64,000 bases of DNA from Burkholderiaceae bacterium (GTDB taxonomy: Bacteria > Pseudomonadota > Gammaproteobacteria > Burkholderiales > Burkholderiaceae_C), in contig JAHCKM010000002.1 in assembly GCA_026125795.1 (NCBI GenBank), positions 1,302,001 through 1,366,000 on the forward strand. Direction: 5' to 3'. Under the pieces are notes generated by a model. That model saw only the letters and a list, made by a program, of their open reading frames with translations, was not told the origin of the DNA and did no database searches. A program made the translations under genes and the position numbers. Shown here in pieces: positions 38,419 through 48,351 of this stretch. Every line of letters starts with the position of its first letter. Positions within the stretch are counted from its first letter, which is position 1.

Positions 38419-38919
38419 TTATTTCTTGTGGCCGATGTAGGTCACACCGATGGTCTTGCCCGAGGCGTCGCGAATCGGGTTGTAGCAGGCGTCGAACGCA
38501 GTGCCGAGCACGTCGATCGGGCCGCAGTACATCTGGCCTTTGGTCACCGTCTCGTAGGCGACGTTGCGCGCCAGCTGCGTGCCGATGCCGCGCTTGCCTT
38601 CCGGCGTCAGCACGTTGGTCGACACACGCACGAACTCGTCGCCGTGCTTGACGAACACCGTCGCCGTGGCGTTGTGCGCCTTGCGCACCGCATCGACCAC
38701 ATCGAAGTTGTTGTTGATCTTGCGATCGCCGTAGTAGATGGCGGGCACGTCCTTGCCCGCGACGGTGTCGGTGCCCTGGATTGACGGCGCGCCGATCTTG
38801 GCCAGGCGCGCGTCGAGGTCGGCGATGGTGGCCTTGGGGTCGTAGGACTGGGCTTGCGCGGCCAGACCGAAGGCCAGGCCGGCGACGGCAATGGCCAGCT
38901 TGCGTGTGAACTTGTGCAT
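38419..38919 (-). CDS. Periplasmic single-domain Cache protein
   Basis: 166 residues. MHKFTRKLAIAVAGLAFGLA is a signal peptide; the rest is one Cache_3-Cache_2-like domain (VFVKHGDEFVRVSTNVLTPE, RGIGTQLARNVAYETVTKGQ, YCGPIDVLGTAFDACYNPIR, GKTIGVTYIGHKK) with a Cys pair that may form a disulphide. It is secreted but has no membrane or output domain, so it must signal by binding another protein, most simply the receptor encoded 21 bases downstream. Confidence 0.85.
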   Translation of the reverse strand: MHKFTRKLAIAVAGLAFGLAAQAQSYDPKATIADLDARLAKIGAPSIQGTDTVAGKDVPAIYYGDRKINNNFDVVDAVRKAHNATATVFVKHGDEFVRVSTNVLTPEGKRGIGTQLARNVAYETVTKGQMYCGPIDVLGTAFDACYNPIRDASGKTIGVTYIGHKK

Positions 38920-39000
38920 GAGAGACTCCGCGATTGAAAAAGGAGACGACAGCGGACGACGCTGCACGCCGGCCACGACCGGGTTTTCGGAAGTCTCGTG

Positions 39001-39046
39001 CCGCGCTTGAGCACCAGAAGCGCGGAAGTGGCGGCTCTTCGCCGCC
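39001..39046 (-). terminator. Two tandem hairpins after the DUF3014 gene
   Basis: CCGCGCTT/AAGCGCGG with a nine-base loop (39001-39025) and GGCGGC/GCCGCC with a TCTTC loop (39030-39046). They lie just downstream of the minus-strand DUF3014 stop (39070), so they probably end that transcript; no clear U-tract. Confidence 0.45.
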
Positions 39047-39069
39047 TTGGTTGTGCGACTGCCGCGCCG

Positions 39070-39909
39070 TCAGCGATTGGCGGCGACGATCTGGCGTCGC
39101 AGCTCGGCCAGCTTGGCCTTGAGCACCTGGCGGTGCTGTGCACCGACGCGCAACATGATGCGCTGGCCGGACGACAGCGACTGCAACTGCGGATCGGCAA
39201 ACTCGTAGCGCAGCCACGGCTGGGTCGACGGCACGCTGCCCTTCACCTCGGTCAGCTGCACCAGCGGTGCGCCCGGTGCGGGATCGGGCGTCGCGAGCAG
39301 GTGGTCGATCACCTCGACCACTCGATCGTTGAAGTAGCGGCCTGGATAACCGACTTCTTCGTAGGCCCGCTGCAGCTGCGGATACATGCGCACGTACAGT
39401 GCGGCAGCCTGCTTGGCGTCGACCGACGCGATCCACTGCACCAGCGGCGTATAACGTCCGGCGTTCGCGGGGTTGATGTTGCGCAGTTCGCCGTCGCCGC
39501 CGCTGACGCTGAAGCGCCCCGGCGTCGTCTGCACCGGCCACAAACTCGGCGCGGCGTGGCCGCGCGCGAGGTTGTCGACGGTCACCACCAGCCGGCGCGA
39601 GAAGTCGTCGGTGTGCAGGAAGCGCAGGACCGGCGACTTGCCGAAGGTGTCGATCAACAGCGCGTTCCACTGCGGCGCCGCATCGCCGGAGGCCGGCGCG
39701 GCCGCCGAGGCGGCAAGCGACGCCTCGACCGGGTGGCGGATCGCCGGTTCAGAGGCTGCCGGTGCGGCCGGCTCGGCAGCCGACGCGGGCGCGCTCGGGG
39801 CTTCGGCCACTTGGACGGGGCGCATGCGGTACTGCCACATGTACAGGCCGCCCAGGCCGAGTGCCACCAGCACGAAAGCTGCGGTGGCGATGATCCAGTT
39901 CCTCTTCAT
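39070..39909 (-). CDS. DUF3014 protein with membrane anchor
   Basis: 279 residues. One N-terminal membrane helix (IATAAFVLVALGLGGLYMWQ), a disordered Ala/Pro/Glu linker (about 30-75) and a periplasmic DUF3014 domain (FVHTDDFSRRLVVTVDNLAR region, YTPLVQWIASVDAKQAAALY, LRYEFADPQLQSLSSGQRIM, HRQVLKAKLAELRRQI). Function unknown. The ATG at 39909 has AGGGG upstream. Confidence 0.87.
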   Translation of the reverse strand: MKRNWIIATAAFVLVALGLGGLYMWQYRMRPVQVAEAPSAPASAAEPAAPAASEPAIRHPVEASLAASAAAPASGDAAPQWNALLIDTFGKSPVLRFLHTDDFSRRLVVTVDNLARGHAAPSLWPVQTTPGRFSVSGGDGELRNINPANAGRYTPLVQWIASVDAKQAAALYVRMYPQLQRAYEEVGYPGRYFNDRVVEVIDHLLATPDPAPGAPLVQLTEVKGSVPSTQPWLRYEFADPQLQSLSSGQRIMLRVGAQHRQVLKAKLAELRRQIVAANR

Positions 39910-39985
39910 GCGGCACCCCTGATGCGGCGCAGGCGGCGCCACGGCTGCACCATAACGCGTTTCCTCGATGGTGTTGCCACAACCC

Positions 39986-40924
39986 TCATGCCGGGTTCGA
40001 GAGCCATCGGCGTGCCAGCTGGAGCACTTGCGCCGCCGCCTGCGGACCATCGCAAGCCACGCGTTGGCCCGGCATGCGGCGCAACCAGGTGAGCTGCCGC
40101 TTGGCGAGCTGGCGCGTGGCGGCGATGCCGCGTTCGGCCACGTTGGAAAGGTCGCCCTCGTCGAGCGCCTGCCAGACCTGCCGGTAGCCCACGCAGCGCA
40201 TCGACGGCAGCGACGCATGCAGATCGCCGCGTGCACGCAGCGCGCGCACCTCGTCGACCAGCCCCTCGCGCAGCATCGCGTGAAAGCGATCGCCGATGCG
40301 CTGATGCAGCCAGCCGCGCTCGACGGGCTCGAGCGCGAGCAGCGGCAGCGCCAGCCCCGCCTGCGTGCGCTGTCCGTGCGCTTGCGACAGCGGCCGGCCG
40401 GTCAGCTGCCACACCTCGAGCGCGCGCTGGATGCGCTGCGCGTCGCTCGGCTGCAGCCGCTGCGCGCTCACGGGATCCACGCGCGCCAGCCTGGCGTGCA
40501 TCGCCGGCCAGCCGTGTGCCGCCGCTTGCGCATCGATCGCGGCGCGCACGCCGGCATCGGCCTCGGGCAGCACGTCGAGCCCCTCGAGCAGCGCCTTCAC
40601 GTACAGCATCGTGCCGCCCACCAGCAGCGCGGCGCGGCCGCGTGCGTTGATCTCGCCGATCAGGCGCGCGGCGTCGGCGGCGAAACGGGCCGCCGAATAC
40701 CGCTCGGTGGGCTCCACGATGTCGATCAGGTGATGCGGCACACGCGCGCGCTCGGCGGCACTCGGTTTGGCGGTGCCGATATCCATGCCGCGATAGACCT
40801 GCGCCGAGTCGACGCTCACGATCTCCAGCGGCAGCGCGTCGGCCAGCGCGAGCGCGAGCGCGCTCTTGCCGCTCGCCGTGGGCCCGGCAAGCACCATCGC
40901 TTGCGGCGTCGACTTCGCTTTCAT
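39986..40924 (-). CDS. miaA: tRNA dimethylallyltransferase MiaA
   Basis: 312 residues: P-loop [19 protein letters not shown], substrate motif [20 protein letters not shown], the DLIDIVEP-like [25 protein letters not shown] and the late [11 protein letters not shown]. It transfers a dimethylallyl group to A37 of tRNAs reading U-starting codons. The ATG at 40924 overlaps the stop of the upstream transporter gene (ATGA), so translation is coupled. Usual mutL neighbour is absent. Confidence 0.96.
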   Translation of the reverse strand: MKAKSTPQAMVLAGPTASGKSALALALADALPLEIVSVDSAQVYRGMDIGTAKPSAAERARVPHHLIDIVEPTERYSAARFAADAARLIGEINARGRAALLVGGTMLYVKALLEGLDVLPEADAGVRAAIDAQAAAHGWPAMHARLARVDPVSAQRLQPSDAQRIQRALEVWQLTGRPLSQAHGQRTQAGLALPLLALEPVERGWLHQRIGDRFHAMLREGLVDEVRALRARGDLHASLPSMRCVGYRQVWQALDEGDLSNVAERGIAATRQLAKRQLTWLRRMPGQRVACDGPQAAAQVLQLARRWLSNPA

Positions 40925-42162
40925 GTGTGCAGGGCACCATGGCGCCGCACCAGGGTCCAGGCGACGAGCGACGTGACGCCGGCCATTGTGGCCAGCGCTG
41001 CAAAGTACATCGGCGGCGAGCCGGCCCCCAGGTGGCGCCCGAGCCACAGCGTGACGGCCACCGCCACCGGCGCGAGCAAGAAGCCGGTCAGGGCCGACGC
41101 CACGCCTGCCGCGTGGGGAAACGGGCCCACCGCGCCGGCCTGGCCGCACGGCTGGTGCACCCCATGGCCCAGCGTGTACAGCCATTGCGGCACCAGCACC
41201 GTCCACACCGTAGGCCCCGAAACGACGGCGGCCCACCCCATCAGCACACCCGCCAAGGCGGTGAAGCCGGCACCGCGCTGCACCGCGCCGACCAATCCGT
41301 GACGCGCCAGCAGGCGGCGGCAGATGAAGGTGCCGCACACGTAGGCGATCGAATTGCTGCCAAGCGCCAGCCCGCACTGCAACGCGCTCAAACCCAGGTG
41401 CTCGATGAGCACGAAACTGCTGCCGGCCAGGAACACCATCAATCCGCCATACGTGCTGCAAACCAGCAGCGTCCAGGCGCGAAACGCCGGATGTGCCAGC
41501 GTGCGGCCGAGTTGGGCCGCCAGCGGCCGCCACTGCGTGGCTTGGACATTGCGCGCGCGCACGGTTTCGGGAACGCGCCACACGACATAGGCCAGCAGCG
41601 CCGCACCGAACGCACCCAGCAGCGCCATCGTGGGGCGCCAGCCGCCGGCAGCGGCGATGGCGCCGCCGGCCACCGGGGCGCCGATGGCGATCACGCCGAG
41701 GCCGCTGAGCGCCTGCGACATCACGTGCGCGCCGCGCTGCGGCTCGAACACGTCGCGCAGCATGGCGCGCGCGCACACCACGGCCGCCGCCGTGCCGGCA
41801 CCTTGGGCGGCGCGCCACGCCACCACGGCCTGGATGTCGCGCGCCAGCGCGGCGCCGAGCGACGCCAGCGCGAACAGTGCCAGCCCTGCGCGCAACACCG
41901 GCCGGCGCCCGAAGCGGTCGGCCACCGGGCCCCACACCAGCTGTGCCAGCCCGAAGGCAAGCACGAAGGCCGACATCGTGAGCTGCACGGCCGGCATCGC
42001 GGCCGACAGGTCGCGCTGCAGCATCGGCAGCGCCGGCAGGTAGACATCGGTGGCCAGTGCCTGCGTGCCGAGCAGCAGCGCCAGCGTGAGGGCCATCGCA
42101 AACGGCGACGGTACCGGTGTGGATGAAGGCGCGCTCGCCGCCGCGCCCGTCGGACAGGGCAT
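40921..42162 (-). CDS. Bcr/CflA-type MFS drug/proton antiporter
   Basis: 413 residues with twelve hydrophobic helices. The early [22 protein letters not shown] and the loop-2 motif [14 protein letters not shown] are the Bcr/CflA signatures; these inner-membrane antiporters export bicyclomycin, chloramphenicol or small molecules. The start at 42162 is the first ATG that avoids an implausible N-terminal extension. Confidence 0.92.
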   Translation of the reverse strand: MPCPTGAAASAPSSTPVPSPFAMALTLALLLGTQALATDVYLPALPMLQRDLSAAMPAVQLTMSAFVLAFGLAQLVWGPVADRFGRRPVLRAGLALFALASLGAALARDIQAVVAWRAAQGAGTAAAVVCARAMLRDVFEPQRGAHVMSQALSGLGVIAIGAPVAGGAIAAAGGWRPTMALLGAFGAALLAYVVWRVPETVRARNVQATQWRPLAAQLGRTLAHPAFRAWTLLVCSTYGGLMVFLAGSSFVLIEHLGLSALQCGLALGSNSIAYVCGTFICRRLLARHGLVGAVQRGAGFTALAGVLMGWAAVVSGPTVWTVLVPQWLYTLGHGVHQPCGQAGAVGPFPHAAGVASALTGFLLAPVAVAVTLWLGRHLGAGSPPMYFAALATMAGVTSLVAWTLVRRHGALHT

Positions 42163-42287
42163 CGCGCGCAAGCATACCCGTGGCACACCGATTGCCCCCT
42201 GCAGGCCCGGATGCGTTGCGCTTTGCAACGTGTTCCAACGGCGCTCGGGTACGATTTTCTCTCGCTCGCACCAACAAGGAGAACGTC

Positions 42288-42689
42288 ATGAACATGTCGC
42301 GTCGCGTTGTCACGTGGCTGCTGGCCATGAGCCTGAGCTACGCAGGCCTGATGCAAGGGGCTCAGGCAACGATGATCGGAACCGATCAGGTCGTTGCGGC
42401 GGGCGCACAGGTGACGCTCGGCAGCGCGCAGGCGCGCCTGGCCGAGCTGCTGCAGCGCGATGACGTGGTGGCGGCGCTGCGCGAGCGCGGCGTGTCGCCC
42501 GAGCAGGCGCGCGAGCGCGTGGCCGCGCTCAGCGACGACGAGGCGGCACAACTGGCGCAATACATCGACACCGCACCGGCGGGCGGCACCGACCTGCTCG
42601 GCGTGGCCGTGTTCGTCTTCGTGCTGCTGCTGATCACCGACATCCTCGGCTTCACGAAGATCTTTCCGTTCACGCGGTCGATCCGCTGA
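42288..42689 (+). CDS. PA2779-family small membrane-anchored protein
   Basis: 133 residues: signal peptide (residues 1-30, [20 protein letters not shown]), a helical mid-part with repeated Ala/Arg/Glu ([40 protein letters not shown]), and a C-terminal membrane helix ([20 protein letters not shown]). AAGGAG precedes the start. This gene is routinely followed by a PA2778-type cysteine peptidase gene, as here, and the two overlap if the CTG start of the partner is right. Role unknown. Confidence 0.9.
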   Translation: MNMSRRVVTWLLAMSLSYAGLMQGAQATMIGTDQVVAAGAQVTLGSAQARLAELLQRDDVVAALRERGVSPEQARERVAALSDDEAAQLAQYIDTAPAGGTDLLGVAVFVFVLLLITDILGFTKIFPFTRSIR

Positions 42690-43639
42690 AGCGCTCGCTG
42701 CTTCGGATGGCGGTCGCGTTAGCCGCTGGCGCGGCCGGCGGCTGCGCGTGGACGCCGCCGCAGACGGCGGCGCTGCATGCCGCGCCGCCGGCCGATCTGC
42801 GCGAGCGGATCGAGCTGAGCAGCGTGCCCTACATCGCGCAGACGCCGCTGCATTGCGGGCCGGCGTCGCTGGCGATGGTGTTGCGTCATATCGGACGCGA
42901 CGTGAGCGCCGAACAGCTCGCCGGCGCGGTGTTCCTGCCCGCTCGCGGTGGCACCCTGCAGTCCGAGATGCTGGCCGGCGCACGCCGCCACGATGCGCTG
43001 GCTCAAGTACTGCCGGGCCGCCTCGAGGCCTTGCTGCGCGAGCTGCAGGCGGGGCATCCCGTGGTGGTGCTGCAGAACCTCGGACTGTCGTTCGCGCCGA
43101 CCTGGCATTACGCGGTGCTGATCGGCTACGACCGCCACCGCGACGAGCTGGTGCTGCGCAGCGGCCTGACCGAACGCGCGACCATGACGTTGACCACGTT
43201 CGAGCACACCTGGGCGCGCGGCGGCCACTGGGCCATGGTGGCGCTGCCGCCGGGTGAGCTGGCCGCCAGCGCCGACGAGCGCAGCACGGTCGAAGCGGCC
43301 GTCGCGTTCGAACGCGTCGCGGCCCCGGCATCGGCACTGCGCGTCTACGGCGCGCTGCTGCAGCGCTGGCCGGCCAACCTCGCCGCGGCGATCGGCCTGG
43401 GCCATGCGCAGCTCAAGCTCGGCGATGCCGCCGGCGCCGAGGCCGCCTGGCAGCGCGCGGCCGAGCAGCACGACAGCGCAGCGGCATGGAACAACCTTGC
43501 GATGCTGCGCTGGCAGCGTGGCGACAGGGCCGGCGCGCAGGCGGCCCTGGCGCGTGCGGTTGAGCGCGTGTCGAGCGCCGAGCCTGCCTTTGCCGCGGCC
43601 GTGCAGGCCACGCGGCGCACGATCGAGGCGGCGCCCTGA
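42686..43639 (+). CDS. PA2778-family lipoprotein cysteine peptidase with TPR
   Basis: 317 residues. Lipobox AGGC gives a probable lipoprotein. The peptidase C39-like domain (about 45-190) has the catalytic Cys in TPLHCGPASLAMVLRHIG and His in TWHYAVLIGYD; a TPR-like helical tail follows (about 210-317). The first ATG (42707) lacks the basic N-region; the CTG at 42686, overlapping the preceding stop as CTGA, gives [20 protein letters not shown], a complete lipoprotein signal. Substrate unknown; the family always follows PA2779. Confidence 0.85.
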   Translation: MKRSLLRMAVALAAGAAGGCAWTPPQTAALHAAPPADLRERIELSSVPYIAQTPLHCGPASLAMVLRHIGRDVSAEQLAGAVFLPARGGTLQSEMLAGARRHDALAQVLPGRLEALLRELQAGHPVVVLQNLGLSFAPTWHYAVLIGYDRHRDELVLRSGLTERATMTLTTFEHTWARGGHWAMVALPPGELAASADERSTVEAAVAFERVAAPASALRVYGALLQRWPANLAAAIGLGHAQLKLGDAAGAEAAWQRAAEQHDSAAAWNNLAMLRWQRGDRAGAQAALARAVERVSSAEPAFAAAVQATRRTIEAAP

Positions 43640-43661
43640 GCCTGAAGGACCGCTGGGCGCT

Positions 43662-44267
43662 TCAGGCCAACGCGTGCATGCGCGCCAGCTCGACCATGCG
43701 CTCGATCTCCCGATCGCGCAGGCCGCGGCGGCGCAGCGCGTCGGCGGTCTCGAGCAGGTACTCCAGCGTGGTGCCGAAGCGGCCGCGCGCGTGCTTGAAG
43801 ACGTGCAGCAGCTCGTGCTCGGCCATCGTGCCGACGAAGCTCGGGCTCTGCCGGCTCAACGTGAAGGCCAGTGCGCGCACCTCGCCCTGCGGCGTCCTGC
43901 ACGGCAGGAAGCGCGGGTCGTACACAGCGGTGGGCATCTCGCGCAGCCACAGGCGCTGCAGCTCGGCGGCGGCGCGCTTGCGCGGCACGCGGTACACCAC
44001 GCCACGGCACGAGCCGCCGTGCAGCAGCGCGAACACCAGCCCCGGCTGCTCCGGCGTGCCGCGGTTCACGCGCGAGCGCATGCGCAGCGCGCGGTGCCAG
44101 CCGCGCACATGGGCCAGCCGGTGTTCCTCGGCCTCGAACTCCGGCCGCGCGATCAGCGACGCATAGCCGAACACCCAGAGGTCCTCGCGTCCGCCCCACA
44201 TCGCGGTGGTCCGCAACAACATCTCCTCGGGATCGCGTTTCACCAGGATCGAATCCATCGGCGACAA
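43662..44267 (-). CDS. ChaC-like gamma-glutamylcyclotransferase
   Basis: 201 residues with the cyclotransferase fold signature WVFGYASLIARPEF near residue 31 and the catalytic-Glu region LWLREMPTAVYDPRFLP. ChaC enzymes release 5-oxoproline from glutathione. The residue in the family's YGSLIW motif is Tyr36 in GYASL, as expected. The gene converges with the PA2778 gene 22 bases away; ATG alternatives at 44258 and 44267. Confidence 0.88.
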   Translation of the reverse strand: MSPMDSILVKRDPEEMLLRTTAMWGGREDLWVFGYASLIARPEFEAEEHRLAHVRGWHRALRMRSRVNRGTPEQPGLVFALLHGGSCRGVVYRVPRKRAAAELQRLWLREMPTAVYDPRFLPCRTPQGEVRALAFTLSRQSPSFVGTMAEHELLHVFKHARGRFGTTLEYLLETADALRRRGLRDREIERMVELARMHALA

Positions 44268-44301
44268 GAATGCCAGAGGAGCAGGGTGGTCTAGGCCAAA
44301 C

Positions 44302-44315
44302 GTTGAGGGGTCAAC
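44302..44315. promoter_or_regulatory. Inverted repeat upstream of edd
   Basis: GTTGA-GGGG-TCAAC, a perfect 5-bp dyad 28 bases before the edd start. The four-base spacer is too short for an FNR box (which has TTGA-N6-TCAA). It is a possible operator for a local regulator of the Entner-Doudoroff genes. Confidence 0.35.
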
Positions 44316-44342
44316 TGGGTTTCATCGGAAAATGATCACGGC

Positions 44343-46160
<1,818 letters not shown>

Positions 46161-46167
46161 AGAAAGG

Positions 46168-46803
46168 ATGGCGATGATCGACACCACCACGCTGGCCAGT
46201 CATGGCCCGGTCATTCCGGTGATCGTGCTGCAGCGAGTCGAGCATGCGGTGCCGATGGCCGAGGCCTTGTTGGCGGGCGGCGTGAAAGTGCTCGAGGTCA
46301 CGTTGCGCACGCCGGTGGCGCTCAGGGCCATCGAGGTCATCGCCAACGCCGTGCCGGAGGCGGTGCTCGGTGCCGGCACGCTGCGCAGCGCAGCCGATGT
46401 GCGTTCCGCGCGCGCGGCCGGCTGCCAGTTCGGCGTGAGCCCGGGCTACACGCGTGCCATCGGCACCGAGTGCCGCGAAGCCGGACTGGCCCTGCTGCCC
46501 GGCGTGTCCACCGCCAGCGAGGTGATGGCGGCCAACGACGACGGTCTGATGTTCCTCAAGTTCTTTCCGGCCGTGCCGGCCGGCGGCGTGCCCATGCTCA
46601 AAGCCCTGTACGGGCCGTTTCCCGACGTGTCGTTCTGCCCCACCGGCGGTCTCACGCCCGACAACGCCGCGCAATTCCTGGCATTGCCCAACGTGCGCGT
46701 GTGCGGCGGCTCCTGGCTGACGCCCACCGATGCGATGGAGCAGGGCGACTGGGCGCGCATCACGCGCCTGGCGCGAGAGGCCAGCACGCTGCGCAAGACT
46801 TGA
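46168..46803 (+). CDS. eda: KDPG aldolase (2-dehydro-3-deoxyphosphogluconate aldolase)
   Basis: 211 residues, TIM barrel. It splits KDPG into pyruvate and glyceraldehyde-3-phosphate. The Schiff-base Lys lies in [12 protein letters not shown], and the catalytic Glu in [28 protein letters not shown] is the phosphate loop. AAAGG lies five bases before the ATG. Operon partner of edd. Confidence 0.96.
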   Translation: MAMIDTTTLASHGPVIPVIVLQRVEHAVPMAEALLAGGVKVLEVTLRTPVALRAIEVIANAVPEAVLGAGTLRSAADVRSARAAGCQFGVSPGYTRAIGTECREAGLALLPGVSTASEVMAANDDGLMFLKFFPAVPAGGVPMLKALYGPFPDVSFCPTGGLTPDNAAQFLALPNVRVCGGSWLTPTDAMEQGDWARITRLAREASTLRKT

Positions 46804-46820
46804 CGGTCACTGCGGCTCGC

Positions 46821-46850
46821 ACCGGGGCCGGGCATGCACCGGCCGGTTTT
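46821..46850 (+). terminator. Intrinsic terminator after eda
   Basis: ACCGGGGCCGG and CCGGCCGGT form a nine-pair stem with a two-base bulge around GCATGCA, followed by TTTT (46847-46850). It closes the edd-eda transcript and faces the end of the converging glyoxalase gene. Confidence 0.65.
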
Positions 46851-46890
46851 GCCGCCGCCCCCGACACGCAGGTGCCGCGTGGGGTCCGAC

Positions 46891-47289
46891 TCAGGCGTCG
46901 CGCTGGATCAGCTCGATCTTGTAGCCGTCGGGGTCGGTGATGAAGGCGATGATCGTCGTGCCGCCTTTCACCGGACCGGCCTCGCGCGTGATCGCGCCGC
47001 CGAGCGATTGCGCCTGGGCACGCACCTGCTCACAGGTAGCCGCCACGTCGGGCACGCCGATCGCGATGTGGCCATAGGCGGTGCCCATCTCGTACCGGTC
47101 GGTGCCGTAGTTGTAGGTGAGCTCGATCTCGGCGTGCTCGGGGTTGGCGCCGTAGCCGAGGAAGGCGAGGTCGTACTTCTGATCCGGCCGCTCGGTGGTG
47201 CGCAGCAGCTTCATGCCGAGGACCTGCGTGTAGAAGTCGATCGAGCGGCGCAGGTTGCCGACCCGAAGCATCGTGTGGAGGATTCTCAT
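46891..47289 (-). CDS. gloA: Lactoylglutathione lyase (glyoxalase I)
   Basis: 132 residues, the length of the Ni-dependent bacterial GloA. It isomerises the methylglyoxal-glutathione adduct to S-lactoylglutathione. The four metal ligands are visible: His5 (RILHTMLRV), Glu in EIELTYNYG, His in YGHIAIGV, and Glu in YKIELIQ. Its ATG overlaps the stop of the thioesterase gene (ATGA), so the two are co-translated under the MarR-controlled divergent promoter. Confidence 0.95.
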   Translation of the reverse strand: MRILHTMLRVGNLRRSIDFYTQVLGMKLLRTTERPDQKYDLAFLGYGANPEHAEIELTYNYGTDRYEMGTAYGHIAIGVPDVAATCEQVRAQAQSLGGAITREAGPVKGGTTIIAFITDPDGYKIELIQRDA

Positions 47290-47837
47290 CGCGCGTCGAA
47301 GATCAAGCAGGTGGTGGTCGCGTGGGCGTACAGCGTGCCATCGGGGCCGACCAGTCTCCCCTCGGCGGTGGCCACGCGGCTGCCCGAGTGGATCACGTCG
47401 CCGATGGCGCGCACCAAGGGTACGCGATCGGTCAAACCTTTGACGAAATTCACCTTCAACTCCAGCGTCGTGTAGGCCTTGCCGGGCGGCAGCAGCGTGT
47501 GCACCGCGCAGCCGACGCAGGAGTCGAGCAGCGTGGCCATCCAGCCGCCGTGCACGCCGCCCAAGGGGTTGTAGTGCTCGAACGCCGGCGTGCCCTGGAA
47601 CTCGGCATGGCCGTGCCCGGCTTCGACCAGCCAGAACTGCAGCGTGGTCGTGATCGGCGCGCGCGGCAACTCGCCGGCGAGCATGGCTTGGAACACCTGC
47701 AGGCCGGACTTGCCGGTCACCTGATCGGGCCGCGCCAGCCCCACCGGTGCCGAGCGTGCGGCCAGTTCGCTCTCTCGCGCGCGCCAGCGCTGCAGCGTCT
47801 GTTCGGCGTCAGCGTTCGGGGCAGGGGGTTTGTCCAT
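47286..47837 (-). CDS. PaaI-type hotdog thioesterase
   Basis: 183 residues with a hotdog domain: [20 protein letters not shown] holds the conserved G-G-x-x-x-x-x-D pattern, and [16 protein letters not shown] is the second hallmark. Members hydrolyse acyl-CoA thioesters, often aromatic or short-chain. Its start at 47837 lies just behind a symmetric MarR-type operator, so it is probably repressed by the divergent MarR gene. Confidence 0.87.
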   Translation of the reverse strand: MDKPPAPNADAEQTLQRWRARESELAARSAPVGLARPDQVTGKSGLQVFQAMLAGELPRAPITTTLQFWLVEAGHGHAEFQGTPAFEHYNPLGGVHGGWMATLLDSCVGCAVHTLLPPGKAYTTLELKVNFVKGLTDRVPLVRAIGDVIHSGSRVATAEGRLVGPDGTLYAHATTTCLIFDAR

Positions 47838-47858
47838 CGGCGGTCTTCCCGATAAAGG

Positions 47859-47885
47859 TTGTAGGTACAACAATTGTAGCTACAA
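47859..47885. promoter_or_regulatory. Double palindromic MarR operator with symmetric divergent promoters
   Basis: Two dyads, TTGTAGGTACAA (47859-47870) and perfect TTGTAGCTACAA (47874-47885), with centres 15 bp apart. Rightward promoter: -35 TTGTAG (47859-47864), 16-base spacer, -10 TACAAT (47881-47886). Leftward promoter: -35 TTGTAG (47885-47880), 16-base spacer, -10 TACAAC (47864-47859). Binding of a MarR dimer to either dyad would block both. Confidence 0.72.
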
Positions 47886-47892
47886 TGGTCGC

Positions 47893-48351
47893 ATGAACGC
47901 CGCCACGTCCGTGCAACCGCGCGGCTGCACCAATCTCAAGCTGCGCCAGCTGTCGCGCGCGGTGACGCGCCACTACGACGCCTATGTGGCACGCACCGGA
48001 CTGAAGAACACCCAGTATTCGTTGCTCTCCCACGTGGTCCTGCTCGGCCCGATCCAGCCGGTGGAGCTGGCGCGGCGCATGAAGCTCGACGCGTCGACCC
48101 TGACGCGCAACCTGCAGCCGCTGCTGGCGCAGGGCTGGGTCGAGAGCGGTCCGGGCGCCGACGGCCGCAGCCGCACGATCGTCGCCACCGAAGCGGGTCG
48201 CCTCAAGCGCGCCGAAGGCCAGCGCGCCTGGAAGCAGGCGCAGCTCGCGCTCAATGCCCGGCTCGGTGACACACGCGTCGCCCGCCTGCACGACCTGCTC
48301 GATGCCTGCCTGGCCGAGCTCGACACCGCGAAGGAGCCTGCCGATGAGTGA
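47893..48351 (+). CDS. MarR-family transcriptional regulator
   Basis: 152 residues with the winged helix typical of MarR: IQPVELARRMKLDASTLTRN, then LLAQGWVESGPGADGRSRTI forming the wing with the conserved Asp-Arg. A Cys (Cys13) near the N-terminus could sense oxidants but is not in a known motif. It probably represses itself, the MFS gene it overlaps by 8 bases, and the divergent thioesterase-gloA pair. The start codon lies about seven bases after the -10 box, so the mRNA is probably leaderless. Confidence 0.9.
   Translation: MNAATSVQPRGCTNLKLRQLSRAVTRHYDAYVARTGLKNTQYSLLSHVVLLGPIQPVELARRMKLDASTLTRNLQPLLAQGWVESGPGADGRSRTIVATEAGRLKRAEGQRAWKQAQLALNARLGDTRVARLHDLLDACLAELDTAKEPADE

Noticed and set aside
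44302-44315. Dyad before edd as an FNR box
   Set aside because: TTGA and TCAA are separated by four bases instead of six.
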